This document shows, one piece after another, positions 41,418 to 50,688 of a stretch of 51,390 bases of DNA. The translations under genes and the position numbers were made by a program. Source of the stretch: Spirochaetia bacterium (GTDB lineage Bacteria; Spirochaetota; Leptospiria; Leptospirales; Leptonemataceae); NCBI GenBank assembly GCA_021413825.1, contig JAIOPQ010000041.1:1-51390 (forward strand), given 5' to 3'. The notes under the pieces are model-generated. The model worked only from the letters and a program-made list of their open reading frames with translations, had not been told where the DNA came from and did no database searches. The first letter of the stretch is position 1, and each line of letters starts with the position of its first letter.

Positions 41418-42091
41418 CAGTGCCAGTAATTGCGTTTTGCGGGAATTTGAATGAGTTCGTCGGTGTAAGCATTCATAGCTGAAAGAAAACCGCCAAATAC
41501 GCAACCAGTGTCAAGGCCGATCGATCGCTTCCCTCGAATTGGATCTTTCTGATTCATGAGCCCATTCACATAACGAGTTGGTGTGTGACCGTAGTAGACG
41601 CGCTTTCCAGTCCAGCGCATTTCGCCCTGAATCCAGGTTTCACGTACCCAGAGGATTGTCTCGCGTCTCTGATGCGCAAGGTCCACATCTGGATCCAGGC
41701 CTGCATGAACTGCAATGAAGTCTTCGTTCTCAAAGGACAGAAGCAAGGATTCTAGAAATTCCCGGTGTGACTGCGGCAGGGATTCGTAACTGCTTCCGGA
41801 AGAGAGCCCATAGGATTGGAGTGTATTTTGTCCACCGTTCATAGGATGAAGCCAGGAAGTTCCTTCGTCGCTTCCAGGGTCTTTGAAGAAGTTGAGCATC
41901 ATGGACTCGTGATTGCCCAGAAGGTACTGCGAACGATGCTTTTCACGCATTACACGCGCAATTACTCCAGATGCAGAGGGACCGCGATCGACATAATCCC
42001 CGAGAAAAAGCAGCGCATCCCCCTGTGGAATCTGCCGGAGCAGTTCTTCGAGTTCCTCGAGACAGCCATGAATGTCGCCTATGATCCACAC
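41417..42091 (-). CDS. PPP-family metallophosphatase (Ser/Thr phosphatase or ApaH/PrpE-like)
   Basis: A 224-aa calcineurin-like phosphatase with all metal motifs: MWIIGDIHGCLEELEELL (GDxHG), ALLFLGDYVDRGPSASG (GDxxDRG), QYLLGNHESMML (GNHE) and a late His in VYYGHTPTRYV plus DTGCVFGG. It may dephosphorylate proteins or hydrolyse diadenosine polyphosphates; family members do both. It is one base ahead of cca (TGATG), so the two are coexpressed, and divergent from sucC with about 100 bp between starts. Confidence 0.92.
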   Translation of the reverse strand: MWIIGDIHGCLEELEELLRQIPQGDALLFLGDYVDRGPSASGVIARVMREKHRSQYLLGNHESMMLNFFKDPGSDEGTSWLHPMNGGQNTLQSYGLSSGSSYESLPQSHREFLESLLLSFENEDFIAVHAGLDPDVDLAHQRRETILWVRETWIQGEMRWTGKRVYYGHTPTRYVNGLMNQKDPIRGKRSIGLDTGCVFGGFLSAMNAYTDELIQIPAKRNYWH

Positions 42092-42195
42092 GGTAAAAAG
42101 GCAGGGGAGCCTGAAAAAGTATTTTCACGGCACCCTGGTTCGGACATTGTTGCATTTCCTCCTTCTCAGGAAAGAAAAACAATCAGGGACGTACA

Positions 42196-43413
42196 ATGAA
42201 GATTCATGAGTATCAGGCCAAAGAAATACTGCGGCGCTACGGAGTTGCTGTACCGGACGGTCGTGTAACCGGAAATGCAGCTGAAGTTGCCGGGCTTTAT
42301 AAAGAACTCGGCGGTGGCATAGTTGCAATTAAATCACAGATTCACGCCGGTGGCCGGGGCAAGGGAATCGTTTATGATGGAGAACATCCTAAAACCGCGA
42401 CCAAGATTCAGGATGGCGGCGTAAAAGTAGCTAAGAATGAAGCAGATGCAGTAAACTACGGAACTAACCTGGTTGGAAACTACCTGCACACCATTCAGAC
42501 CGGTGACATTGCAAAGAAAGTAATGAAAATATATCTGGAGAAGGGAACGGACATTGGCCGTGAATTCTATCTGAGCATCCTGGTGGATCGTGCGGTTTGC
42601 AAGCCGATTATCATGTATTCCACAGAAGGTGGAATGGATATTGAAGAAGTAGCACATAAGACTCCAGAGAAGATTTTCCGTCTGGAAGTTGAACCGGCCA
42701 TTGGCCTTCAACCCTGGCAGGCACGTGAGATTCTCTTTAATCTTGGTGCACCGGCTGAAAGCATGAAGCAAGGCGCTGACTTCCTGTTAAAACTCTGGAA
42801 CGCGTATTATGGTGAAGACGCAGCCATGCTTGAAATCAACCCGCTCGTGCTTACAAAGACAAACCAGATCATTGCCCTGGACTGTAAATTCACGTTCGAT
42901 GACAATGCAATGTATCGTCATCCAGATGCAGCAAAACTGCACGACCCTTCAGAAGAAGATCCACTCGAACTCAAGGCTGCGGAATTCAATCTGAATTACG
43001 TGCGTCTGGATGGAAACGTTGGCTGCATGGTCAACGGCGCAGGCCTTGCGATGGCCACAATGGATATCATCAAGCTGGCTGGTGAATTTCCGGCAAACTT
43101 CCTGGATGTAGGGGGCGGAGCCAATGCGACTACGGTTGCAAATGGATTTAGAATTATCCTGGGCGATCCAAACGTTAAGGCGATCTTCATCAACGTGTTT
43201 GGTGGAATTGTTCAGTGCGATCGTGTTGCAAATGGGATTATCCAGGCAGCAAAAGACGTGAACATTCATGTTCCACTCGTTGTGCGTTTGAAGGGAACCA
43301 ATGCAGACATTGCAAAGGAAATCCTCGCGAAATCAGGTCTTAAAATTCTAGTCGCTGATGAACTCAAAGACGGCGCTGAAAAAGTAGCGGATGCAATCCG
43401 CATTGGGAAATAA
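42196..43413 (+). CDS. sucC: Succinyl-CoA ligase, beta subunit
   Basis: A 405-aa ATP-grasp subunit of succinyl-CoA synthetase, forming succinate and NTP from succinyl-CoA in the TCA cycle. It begins [20 protein letters not shown], has the substrate block [16 protein letters not shown], the [20 protein letters not shown] metal loop, and the C-terminal CoA-ligase domain with [14 protein letters not shown] and [19 protein letters not shown]. The length is slightly above the usual 385-395 aa. A good SD is not obvious; sucD follows after 12 bp. Confidence 0.97.
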   Translation: MKIHEYQAKEILRRYGVAVPDGRVTGNAAEVAGLYKELGGGIVAIKSQIHAGGRGKGIVYDGEHPKTATKIQDGGVKVAKNEADAVNYGTNLVGNYLHTIQTGDIAKKVMKIYLEKGTDIGREFYLSILVDRAVCKPIIMYSTEGGMDIEEVAHKTPEKIFRLEVEPAIGLQPWQAREILFNLGAPAESMKQGADFLLKLWNAYYGEDAAMLEINPLVLTKTNQIIALDCKFTFDDNAMYRHPDAAKLHDPSEEDPLELKAAEFNLNYVRLDGNVGCMVNGAGLAMATMDIIKLAGEFPANFLDVGGGANATTVANGFRIILGDPNVKAIFINVFGGIVQCDRVANGIIQAAKDVNIHVPLVVRLKGTNADIAKEILAKSGLKILVADELKDGAEKVADAIRIGK

Positions 43414-43425
43414 GGAAGGATTGAA

Positions 43426-44298
43426 ATGGCAGTATTAGTAGATAAAAACACGCGCGTTGTAGTCCAGGGGATCACAGGCAAAGAAGGGTCGTTTCACACG
43501 ACTCAAATGATCGACTACGGAACAAAAGTAGTTGGTGGTGTAACTCCAGGAAAAGGCGGCCAGAAAAGCGAACATGGCGTTCCGATTTTTAACACATTGA
43601 AAGATGCAGTTGAAAAAGAAGGCGCGAATGCCACCGTTATTTTTGTTCCACCTCCATTTGCTGCAGATGCAATTCTAGAAGCGATTGGAGCTGAAATCCC
43701 ACTCTGTATTTGTATTACAGAAGGGATTCCAGTTCGCGACATGGCAAATGTGTATTCAGTTCTCAAGAGCTCGAAGACTCGCTTGATTGGGCCCAATTGC
43801 CCAGGCGTAATTAGCCCGGGTAAATGCAAAATTGGAATCATGCCGGCTATGATTCACAAAGAGGGCAGAATCGGTGTGGTTTCCCGTTCCGGAACTCTGA
43901 CGTATGAGGCTGTGGGCCAACTTACAATTCAAGGGCTCGGTCAGAGTACTTGCATTGGAATCGGCGGAGATCCAATCATTGGAACCAAACATAAAGCAGC
44001 CATTGAACTTCTGATGAATGATCCAGAAACGGAAGGTATCATCATGATTGGTGAAATCGGTGGCACGGACGAAGAAGACGCAGCAGAGTGGATCAAGCTC
44101 AACAAGAAAAAGCCAGTCGTCGGGTTTATTGCAGGTCAAACGGCTCCTCCAGGAAAGCGCATGGGTCATGCCGGTGCCATTATCAGTGGCGGAAAAGGAA
44201 CTGCTAAAGGCAAGATGGATGCAATGCGCAATGCAGGTATCATCGTAGTTGAGTCTCCGGCTGATATGGGAGCTGCAATCAAGAAGGCTCTAGGCTAA
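43426..44298 (+). CDS. sucD: Succinyl-CoA ligase, alpha subunit
   Basis: A 290-aa CoA-binding subunit. It begins [20 protein letters not shown], has [59 protein letters not shown] and the phosphohistidine segment [20 protein letters not shown] (catalytic His). Length and motifs match the family. The SD GGAAGGA lies ahead of the ATG. The spacer behind it holds a palindromic repeat and no other gene. Confidence 0.97.
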   Translation: MAVLVDKNTRVVVQGITGKEGSFHTTQMIDYGTKVVGGVTPGKGGQKSEHGVPIFNTLKDAVEKEGANATVIFVPPPFAADAILEAIGAEIPLCICITEGIPVRDMANVYSVLKSSKTRLIGPNCPGVISPGKCKIGIMPAMIHKEGRIGVVSRSGTLTYEAVGQLTIQGLGQSTCIGIGGDPIIGTKHKAAIELLMNDPETEGIIMIGEIGGTDEEDAAEWIKLNKKKPVVGFIAGQTAPPGKRMGHAGAIISGGKGTAKGKMDAMRNAGIIVVESPADMGAAIKKALG

Positions 44299-44326
44299 TC
44301 GACGTAACGCACAGGAGACTATTGGC

Positions 44327-44439
44327 GCTGATCCGTATTCATCCGTGGTTTGATTTTAACCGCAGATGGGCACGGCTAAGCGCTGAAGGTCCGATTTCCA
44401 TTTCCATATCCGCGCCCATCTGTATCCATCTGCGGATAA
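44327..44439. repeat. Palindromic intergenic repeat, copy 2
   Basis: AACCGCAGATGGGCACGG (44358-44375) can pair with CGCGCCCATCTG (44411-44422) or with ATCCATCTGCGGAT (44424-44437). A related flank reads GCTGATCCGTATTCATCCGTGGTT (44328-44351). The core CCGCAGATGG is shared with the repeat after the methyltransferase gene. A terminator role for the sucCD transcript is possible but it lacks a T-run. Confidence 0.6.
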
Positions 44440-44474
44440 TTCTCGTCCTGGCTCTTTGAGTTAGATTCTGCTTC

Positions 44475-45683
44475 CTAAAGTTTATTCAAATATCCTGACA
44501 TCAAAATCGCAGGGCATAGATTCTCGCGTGAGGCAGGATCGATGATTATTCCGGTTGTCGCCTGACGTGGAATTCCATATATCTTACCGTTAGGTGCAAG
44601 TATGCCGCCTGAGTAAGGGCCGCCACTCGCCCCGAATCTTGTCTGCACTAGCGTTGCAGGGTCCAGTTCGGTGAACTGTGCCGCCGATCGTGTCGTTCCA
44701 TATATCTTGCCATTGCTGGCAAGGACGCTCCCTTCAAAGTCATTTGCCGCGCCTGTAGGTCCAATTCTGTTTACTGTGCTTGCATACGGATCAATTTGCA
44801 ATTGTGCATTCGCACCAAGGTTGTTTCCGTAGATTTTTCCGTCTGGTGCAAGCGCCGCCGAGAACCAGCCTTCCGAGGCCACACCCGCGCCGATGTTTGT
44901 CACAGTGTTACTGGTTGGATCAACTACAGCCACGGGTTGACCGTCGCCGAATCCAGGAATGGCGTAGATCTTGCCATTGAGCCCAAGCACGCCTCCAACG
45001 AATCTTGTCGTAAACGATGGACCGAAGGTCTGGACTGAATTGGTCTCTGGATCGAGGACAGCAAACTGCTTCCCCGCCAGGTCACTGGGTATGGCATATA
45101 TTTTGCCGTTTGGGGCCAGGACCCCGCCATTGTACCCGTCTATGTTACCGGTGGTAGTTGCAGTATCTGTCGCGGGATCTATGATCAGAAAACCTTGCCC
45201 CAGGTTAGCGGCGGGAATACCGTAGATTTTTCCATTGGGCGCGAGCACACCACCTATCCATTTATAGGCTCCGGCTGCGAGTCCCGTAATGGCGTTGGGA
45301 TTCAATGTGTTCTGATTTGTGTCAATAACTAGAACTCGCGTTTCTGTGGCGGGTATTCCGTAAATTTTTCCACCTGGGACAAGCACACCACCGCTCCAGT
45401 CATTCACTGCGGGGAGGCCAGAGCCGAACTGGCTCGTGCTGGGCGCGCCGATGCTTCCGCGATTTGCTACACGTTTGAGTTCGCGCTGTACTTCTCCAGC
45501 ATACAATGGGTCGGTTACCTGCCAGTAGGGCAGGCGACAGACATCAAACTCAACCAGGGCCATGAGCGGGCTACACGTTGGATCAAATGGATGACATTCT
45601 GCCTTGACCTTGCAGTAGGTGCTCGCTGCTAGAAGGGATAGGAGCATCGGAAAGATCGTAGCGATGAAGCGAGGCCCTGTCAT
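44475..45683 (-). CDS. Seven-bladed beta-propeller lipoprotein
   Basis: A 402-aa secreted protein. A hydrophobic signal leads to a permissive lipobox (SLLAASTYC, Cys24). The mature N-terminus has a signature C-x5-C-x6-C-S (Cys24, 30, 37) shared exactly with the next propeller lipoprotein. From about residue 85 on there are seven copies of a 40-44-residue unit whose strand reads [NDG]GKIYGIP or close variants (GGKIYGIPAT, NGKIYAIPSD, NGKIYAIPGF, DGKIYGNNLG, NGKIYGTTRS), usually introduced by GGVLAP. Seven repeats predict a complete propeller. Ligand unknown; exposure on the envelope is inferred. Confidence 0.78.
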   Translation of the reverse strand: MTGPRFIATIFPMLLSLLAASTYCKVKAECHPFDPTCSPLMALVEFDVCRLPYWQVTDPLYAGEVQRELKRVANRGSIGAPSTSQFGSGLPAVNDWSGGVLVPGGKIYGIPATETRVLVIDTNQNTLNPNAITGLAAGAYKWIGGVLAPNGKIYGIPAANLGQGFLIIDPATDTATTTGNIDGYNGGVLAPNGKIYAIPSDLAGKQFAVLDPETNSVQTFGPSFTTRFVGGVLGLNGKIYAIPGFGDGQPVAVVDPTSNTVTNIGAGVASEGWFSAALAPDGKIYGNNLGANAQLQIDPYASTVNRIGPTGAANDFEGSVLASNGKIYGTTRSAAQFTELDPATLVQTRFGASGGPYSGGILAPNGKIYGIPRQATTGIIIDPASRENLCPAILMSGYLNKL

Positions 45684-45821
45684 GCACGGAAGAGTCGTGG
45701 CGGATTGGCTCTGTCTATAGATTTTTCTTCATAACGACTGGGGATTCATGAAAAGTATGAGGCAACCGCACAACGATCAACGATGGCCCGTTAGTAGCGA
45801 AAGTTTACCACTGCGAGGGGA

Positions 45822-46958
45822 TCAGTACCAATAAGATGCAAGAGCAATGTCAGTGGCACCAGAGCCTGCCAGTGCATTTGCCAGTAAGACAGGATTGCCA
45901 TTGGATTCAATCTTAAAGATGGAGACATTGCCGCTCGTCAGGTTAGCAGTGTAGAGGAACTGACTGGATGAGTCCATTGCAATGCCCACAGGGTTTGTTC
46001 CAGCAGGAACCGTAAAGGCCGGCGTAAGCGAGCCGCTAACCTGATTGATTAAAAGAACCAGCAGGTTAGACCCGCCCTGATCCGCCGCAAACAGGAAACG
46101 ACCATCCGGACTGATGAGTAACCCCTCAAGGGCGGTTCCTGCTGCTTGATCCATCACGAAGGTGAGCAAACCTGTGCTCTGACTCAGAGAAAAGATTCTA
46201 ATTGTCCCAGCTCCAAAACTACCACAGTACCCAAAGTTTCCATTTGGATGGACTACAAACGACCGCGGAGATGCAACCGACGGCGCATTCGCACCATTGG
46301 CAACCAGAGTGCCATTACTTGCCAGCGTATAAACGGAAATGTCTGCGGTGCTATTGTTTGGAGCAAACGCGAATCTACCGGTTGGATCAAACGTAAGGTC
46401 CTTTGGGCGCGTTCCGGCTGCAGTAGTGCTCAGGAATGACAGTCTACCCGTTGGTTGGTCGAGTGCATAGGCGCTGAAATTGTTCGAGTTAAAATTAGCA
46501 GCATACGCGTAGCTTTGATTCGGAGCAATCGAAACGGCGGTTGTATTTGTGCCTGCCGGGATTGTCTGTATCAGGCCCAGTACCCCATATTGGCGATCTA
46601 TTTCATAAATGCTTACGAAACCGCTGGCAGGAGCATTGGCTACGTAGAGGTGGCTGCCGTCCGGGTGGACTGTGGCACCCTGCGGATTTGCACCCGCAGG
46701 CAGTGTTCCAAGCGACGTTAGCAGGCCGGTCCTTTCCACGCGAAACATGGAGATAGTCCCGGCTGTATCATTTGTAACATACGCAAAGCGAGATGTGGGA
46801 GTTCTGGGATAGGCTAGAAGGGCAGCCGCAAGGCTACAAGACGTGTCATGGCCTGCGCAATCAGAGCGTACCTGGCAGCTAGCAGAATACATCGCGCATA
46901 ACAGCGCACAGATGCGGATCAACCTGGGCACAACGAGAAGTTTTGCAGGCGTACACAA
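45822..46958 (-). CDS. Lactonase/YncE-type beta-propeller lipoprotein
   Basis: A 378-aa secreted protein. The signal (ICALLCAMYSASC, lipidated Cys28) is followed by the same Cys spacing as the neighbouring propeller (Cys28, 34, 41). The rest is a seven-bladed propeller of the lactonase/YncE type: repeats with AGTISMFRVERTGLLTSLGT, HPDGSHLYVANAPASGFVSI, NQSYAYAANFNSNNFSAYAL and SPDGRFLFAADQGGSNLLVL. Whether it has lactonase activity is unclear; catalytic metal ligands were not identified. It lies 138 bp upstream of the other propeller gene and may be its paralogous partner. Confidence 0.8.
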   Translation of the reverse strand: MCTPAKLLVVPRLIRICALLCAMYSASCQVRSDCAGHDTSCSLAAALLAYPRTPTSRFAYVTNDTAGTISMFRVERTGLLTSLGTLPAGANPQGATVHPDGSHLYVANAPASGFVSIYEIDRQYGVLGLIQTIPAGTNTTAVSIAPNQSYAYAANFNSNNFSAYALDQPTGRLSFLSTTAAGTRPKDLTFDPTGRFAFAPNNSTADISVYTLASNGTLVANGANAPSVASPRSFVVHPNGNFGYCGSFGAGTIRIFSLSQSTGLLTFVMDQAAGTALEGLLISPDGRFLFAADQGGSNLLVLLINQVSGSLTPAFTVPAGTNPVGIAMDSSSQFLYTANLTSGNVSIFKIESNGNPVLLANALAGSGATDIALASYWY

Positions 46959-47007
46959 TTGTCCAGCGGGAAATGGTTGTATTCATTTCCCCTTATGGCA
47001 TTGACTT

Positions 47008-48102
47008 CTACTTCAAATCACGTATTTCTTCGAGCAATTCGCTTACAGAGCGCACACCTGCTGCAACGGATTTGGTAGTCTCAAACAGAATTTCAATCGA
47101 TCGAACTAATTCCCTTGATTGGATAGACTGATTTTGAATCGAACCGCTAATCTCAAGACTCGCGGATTTTAGCGTGTGGATCTGGTTTTGGAGATCCTGC
47201 ATTTGCTTTTTCTCGGATCCTACATACGCATTCACGTCCTGGATCTGTTCGTTCATATCAAGTATACTTGTAGAGATGGTTTCAAAGCTTGAACGGGCCA
47301 GGTCAGATACATCCTTACCCTTACGCGACGTTTCCAGGTTATCGTTTAGGATTCCGGCGATCTGTTTTACAGAAATGGAACTTTTCTCCGCCAGTTTTGA
47401 TACCTCGTCTGCTACAACAGCAAATCCGCGTCCATGTTCGCCTGCGCGCGCCGCCTCGATTGCAGCATTGAGGGAAAGCAGATTGGTTTTGTCTGCGATT
47501 CCCCGGATTGCATTGATGATCTGGCCAATCTTAGAAAGGCTTTCGTGCACCACGGCCATGCTCTCAAAGCTTCCATGAATCGTTTCAGAGCCACGCTTTG
47601 CATGGGAAAGTGTGGTGATCGATTTGTCATTGATGACTGTAATGATGTCGAAGAGACGCGAGGTGCTTGTATTGAACGCTTCGAAGACCTTTCCTGTATT
47701 CTCTATGACCTCAAGCTGCTTCTGTGCGGCTTCTGCAATGCTTTGAATGGAATAGGACATCACCTGCAGATTGGGAGAAATGGTTTCAAGCGCAGCGGTC
47801 TGGTTGTCAGATTCCTGTAAAAGCCCGTCAATAAATGACAATATCCTGGTCAGGCTTTTGTGTGATTGGTTCAGCGCTTCGTTCCGACTTAGCAGGCTTT
47901 CCCAGGCCTGGTCGAGTGCTGTGGGTGTGGCTACCACAATGCCAGCACCACGCAGGCTTCGCAGAGTCCCCTCAAGGACGCGCAGGCGTTCCGTAGTCCG
48001 CCGCCCGTTTCGCATGGCGAGGAACAGTCCGATCAGCGAAAGCGCAAGGGCGATCGCCAGGGTAATTTCAATGTAACCGGGCACTGTACGTATTTTCGGC
48101 AA
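47008..48102 (-). CDS. Methyl-accepting chemotaxis-type signalling protein lacking a periplasmic sensor
   Basis: A 364-aa transducer with one N-terminal transmembrane helix (about residues 8-28, [20 protein letters not shown]) and no periplasmic domain. The conserved signalling tip is [39 protein letters not shown] (near residues 195-235), which binds CheW and the CheA kinase. Around it lie long coiled segments but the adaptation helices are short and no C-terminal CheR-docking pentapeptide is visible (ends [10 protein letters not shown]). Input may come from the cytoplasmic N-terminal coil or from another membrane protein. It is 49 bp upstream of the lactonase-like gene, same direction. Confidence 0.9.
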   Translation of the reverse strand: MPKIRTVPGYIEITLAIALALSLIGLFLAMRNGRRTTERLRVLEGTLRSLRGAGIVVATPTALDQAWESLLSRNEALNQSHKSLTRILSFIDGLLQESDNQTAALETISPNLQVMSYSIQSIAEAAQKQLEVIENTGKVFEAFNTSTSRLFDIITVINDKSITTLSHAKRGSETIHGSFESMAVVHESLSKIGQIINAIRGIADKTNLLSLNAAIEAARAGEHGRGFAVVADEVSKLAEKSSISVKQIAGILNDNLETSRKGKDVSDLARSSFETISTSILDMNEQIQDVNAYVGSEKKQMQDLQNQIHTLKSASLEISGSIQNQSIQSRELVRSIEILFETTKSVAAGVRSVSELLEEIRDLK

Positions 48103-48174
48103 TGAAAGGGGTCGGTTCCTGGCATCCGGATTTTTTATTTACCCGAATCGGCCTTTCCGCTGACATTCCTTACC

Positions 48175-49020
48175 TTGATCGACATTCACGTTCACCTCTT
48201 CCCACCGGCCGTCTTCAAGGCAATCTGGCGCTTTTTTGAGAATCAGTCGCACGGCCTCTGGAATATTCGCTATCGTCTGTCCGGGCAGGCCCATGTGCAG
48301 GCCCTGCGGGGCTTTGGAGTGCGTCGATTCACCGGTTTGCTGTATGCGCACAAGCCAGGTCTTGCCGGGTATCTAAACGATTTTATGCATGAGACATCCC
48401 AGGTCGTCCCAGAGCTACTGCCCTTTGGCACAATCTACGCCGGCGACGGGGACACAGCGGGGCAGGCGCGTAAGATTTTTGAAGATTACAAATTCCTTGG
48501 AATCAAACTTCATCCTTTCGTTTCAAATGAGCAGCTGGACGATGAGCGATTTTTCCCTGCTTATGAAATAATGCAGGCTATGCAACGTGTGATAGTCTGT
48601 CATCCAGCTTCTGCTCCAGTGTATGATGCAACCGATGGTGCACGCAGAATTGAAAGCGTACTCAAACAATTTCCAGCGCTACGCATTGTGATTGCCCATT
48701 GCGGCGCATTTGAAACCAAAGAATACCTTCACCTGGCCGACACATACGAAAACGTTCACTTTGATACTGCAATGAATTGCGTTCACACTCCGGTCTTTCA
48801 AAACAATTGCCCTGGTCGGGAGTTCTTTCTGCGCTATCATGATCGTATACTCTACGGTTCCGATTTTCCAAATATCCCATACGATTACACAGACCAGGCA
48901 ACAGCGATTCGAGCGCTCAAGCTGGGTCCTGAGATTGAACACAAGATTTTTGAAGCCAATGCAATCAGGCTCCTGAACCTTACAGAGCAACCGCTCCCAT
49001 TGAGAAACAATGAAATCTAA
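48175..49020 (+). CDS. Amidohydrolase family 2 (TIM-barrel metal hydrolase or decarboxylase)
   Basis: A 281-aa protein. It keeps the metal site of the amidohydrolase-2 group: HxH in MIDIHVHLFPP, a Lys/His in GIKLHPF, His in VIVCHPASAP, His in IVIAHCGAFE and Asp in ILYGSDFPNIPYDY. Family members hydrolyse or decarboxylate small aromatic or carboxylic substrates; the actual substrate is unknown. The first plausible start is TTG at 48175, 72 bp from the divergent transducer gene. Its stop overlaps the carboxyltransferase ATG by 11 bases, so the two are coupled. Confidence 0.85.
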   Translation: MIDIHVHLFPPAVFKAIWRFFENQSHGLWNIRYRLSGQAHVQALRGFGVRRFTGLLYAHKPGLAGYLNDFMHETSQVVPELLPFGTIYAGDGDTAGQARKIFEDYKFLGIKLHPFVSNEQLDDERFFPAYEIMQAMQRVIVCHPASAPVYDATDGARRIESVLKQFPALRIVIAHCGAFETKEYLHLADTYENVHFDTAMNCVHTPVFQNNCPGREFFLRYHDRILYGSDFPNIPYDYTDQATAIRALKLGPEIEHKIFEANAIRLLNLTEQPLPLRNNEI

Positions 49021-49567
49021 ACGACCGATCAACGAAGCGTTACAGGATCTTGACAAAGCAAGGGCACGCGCCCTCGGCATGGGCGGGGAAGCAGCTCTAA
49101 AAAAGCACGCGGACAGGGGTCGATTAAACGCAAGGCAGCGACTCGACATTCTATTTGATCCAGGATCGTTTCTGGAATTTGGAATGCTTGCTGATCATGC
49201 TGGAGTTTCAAAAGACCTGGATGGCAAAGTGATTCCGGCTGACGGCGTAGTCACTGGAGTAGGTAAGATCGACTCGCGCGACGTATTTGTGATTGCATAT
49301 GATTTTACTGTACTTGCAGGAACCATGGGGCGCACAGGAGAAGCCAAGTGTGCTCGAATTCGCGAAATGGCGCTCAAGCAACGTAAACCAATCGTCTGGC
49401 TAATTGACTCTGCGGGCGCGCGCGTTCAGGAACTGGGCGGAAGTTTCTTTTCTACCACCGGCTATTTGTTTCGTGAGCAGGCGATTTTGTCCGGAGTAGT
49501 TCCCCAGGTTAGTGTGGTTCTGGGCCCTGGTGCTGCCGAGGTTCGGTGGGCCCGGGCGTGCGGGTGA
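49010..49567 (+). pseudogene. Biotin-dependent carboxyltransferase, N-terminal fragment
   Basis: First part of an acyl-CoA carboxyltransferase (beta subunit of propionyl- or methylcrotonyl-CoA carboxylase type). Family features: KKHADRGRLNARQRLDILFD, FLEFGMLADHAG, VFVIAYDFTVLAGTMGRTGE, KPIVWLIDSAGARVQELGG and GVVPQVSVVLGPGAA. Homology stops right at GPGAA; the next residues EVRWARACG and TGA are out of frame. The remainder is found in the overlapping next frame, but some 90-110 residues, including the acyl-CoA loop GGAYIPALSD and the glycine-rich oxyanion segment, are missing. It overlaps the amidohydrolase gene by 11 bases. Confidence 0.8.
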
Positions 49568-50315
49568 TTCGCTCTTAAAACTCATTCCGGATGATGCAGG
49601 TTCGCCGTTTGACACGGCTGCTGTAATCGATGAGCTCTTTGACAAAGAGAGTGTTCTTCCATTCATGAACGATTTTGGAAAATCGCTTATCACCTGTTTT
49701 GCGCGGCTGGGTGGATATTCGGTTGGAATCGTTGCAAGTGCGAGCATGCACCTGGGTGGTGTGCTTGAAAACGATTCATCGGATAAGGGTGCCAGGTTTG
49801 TTCAGATCTGCGATGCGTTTGGAATCCCACTGGTGTTCTTGCAGGACGTTCCGGGGTTTCTAGTGGGAAGCCGGGTAGAGCGAGCCGGGATTATCCGGCA
49901 CGGTGCAAGGCTACTGTATGCTGTAAGCAATGCAACCGTTCCAAAGTTTACGATCGTCGTGCGGAAGGCCTATGGCGCCGGTTACTTTGTTCTCTGTGGA
50001 CGGGGCTATGAGCCCGACTATATTGCAATTTGGCCGGGTGGTGAGATCGCTCTTATGGGAGCCGAGGGTGCTGTTAATATATTGTATGGAAACAAGTTCA
50101 AGGGAATGTCCCCCGAGGCGGCCTTGAAACTGCGCACTGAATTGGAAGATACCTACAGGGATGAGGTTTCAGCGGAGCGGGCTGCTGCACTCTTTGGCGT
50201 AGACGAGCTCCTTGACCCCAGGGACACGCCTGTCGTACTGTTTCGGATGATTGAGCTGACCCGTAATAAGAGCGTTCCCAGGCCAGAGCGCAAGCATGGG
50301 ATTTTTCCAGTATGA
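49512..50315 (+). pseudogene. Biotin-dependent carboxyltransferase, C-terminal fragment
   Basis: Second part of the same gene in another frame. Genuine homology begins near base 49560 (GDSLLKLIPDDAGSPFD) and continues through the biotin-carboxyl side: FGKSLITCFARLGGYSVGIV, LENDSSDKGARFVQICDAFG, PLVFLQDVPGFLVGSRVERA, IIRHGARLLYAVSNATVPKF, TIVVRKAYGAGYFVLCGRGY, WPGGEIALMGAEGAVNILYG and a normal C-terminus ending PERKHGIFPV. As a separate frame it would start at GTG 49512 and be inactive alone. Together the two parts are about 425 aa against 510-530 for intact family members. A real pseudogene and a local misassembly are both possible. Confidence 0.85.
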
Positions 50316-50367
50316 ATTGGTTTGACGCACACCTCCGTTCCATAGGTTGTGGTCTGAGCTAAAGTTG

Positions 50368-50610
50368 ATGGGTAGATTTTCCTTCAGCTTTGCGATTCTG
50401 GCCTTGATCCTGGGGCTTTTGATGGGTTCTGTACTGGGCTCACTTCTCCAGCAGGTCTTTGGTTTTGAATTTTTGAACAAACCTTTGTTTGCGGACAGCA
50501 TTGTTCTCGCAAAGGATTTTTATGCGATCCAGCGTCTTGAGATTCGGCTCACCGGAGCAGGTCTGATGGGGTTGGCGGCAGCTGGCTGGTTCTTATATAA
50601 AAAGCTCTAG
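50368..50610 (+). CDS. DUF4321 small membrane protein
   Basis: An 80-aa protein with two hydrophobic helices: residues about 5-30 (FSFAILALILGLLMGSVLGS) and about 60-78 (LTGAGLMGLAAAGWFLYKKL). The order FAxLALILGLLMGSxLG ... LDFYVIRL-type block (AKDFYAIQRLEIRLTGAG) matches DUF4321, a short protein found in spirochaetes and Firmicutes. The start at ATG 50368 gives the typical length; a TTG seven codons upstream is possible. It follows the carboxyltransferase by 52 bp and precedes rpsB by 78 bp. Its role is unknown. Confidence 0.82.
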   Translation: MGRFSFSFAILALILGLLMGSVLGSLLQQVFGFEFLNKPLFADSIVLAKDFYAIQRLEIRLTGAGLMGLAAAGWFLYKKL

Positions 50611-50688
50611 CGCCATTCATAAAGAAATTTTAGTAATTGGTTTCAGGATTGTGATACGGGTTTAACCCAAAGGATTAGGAAGTAAGGA

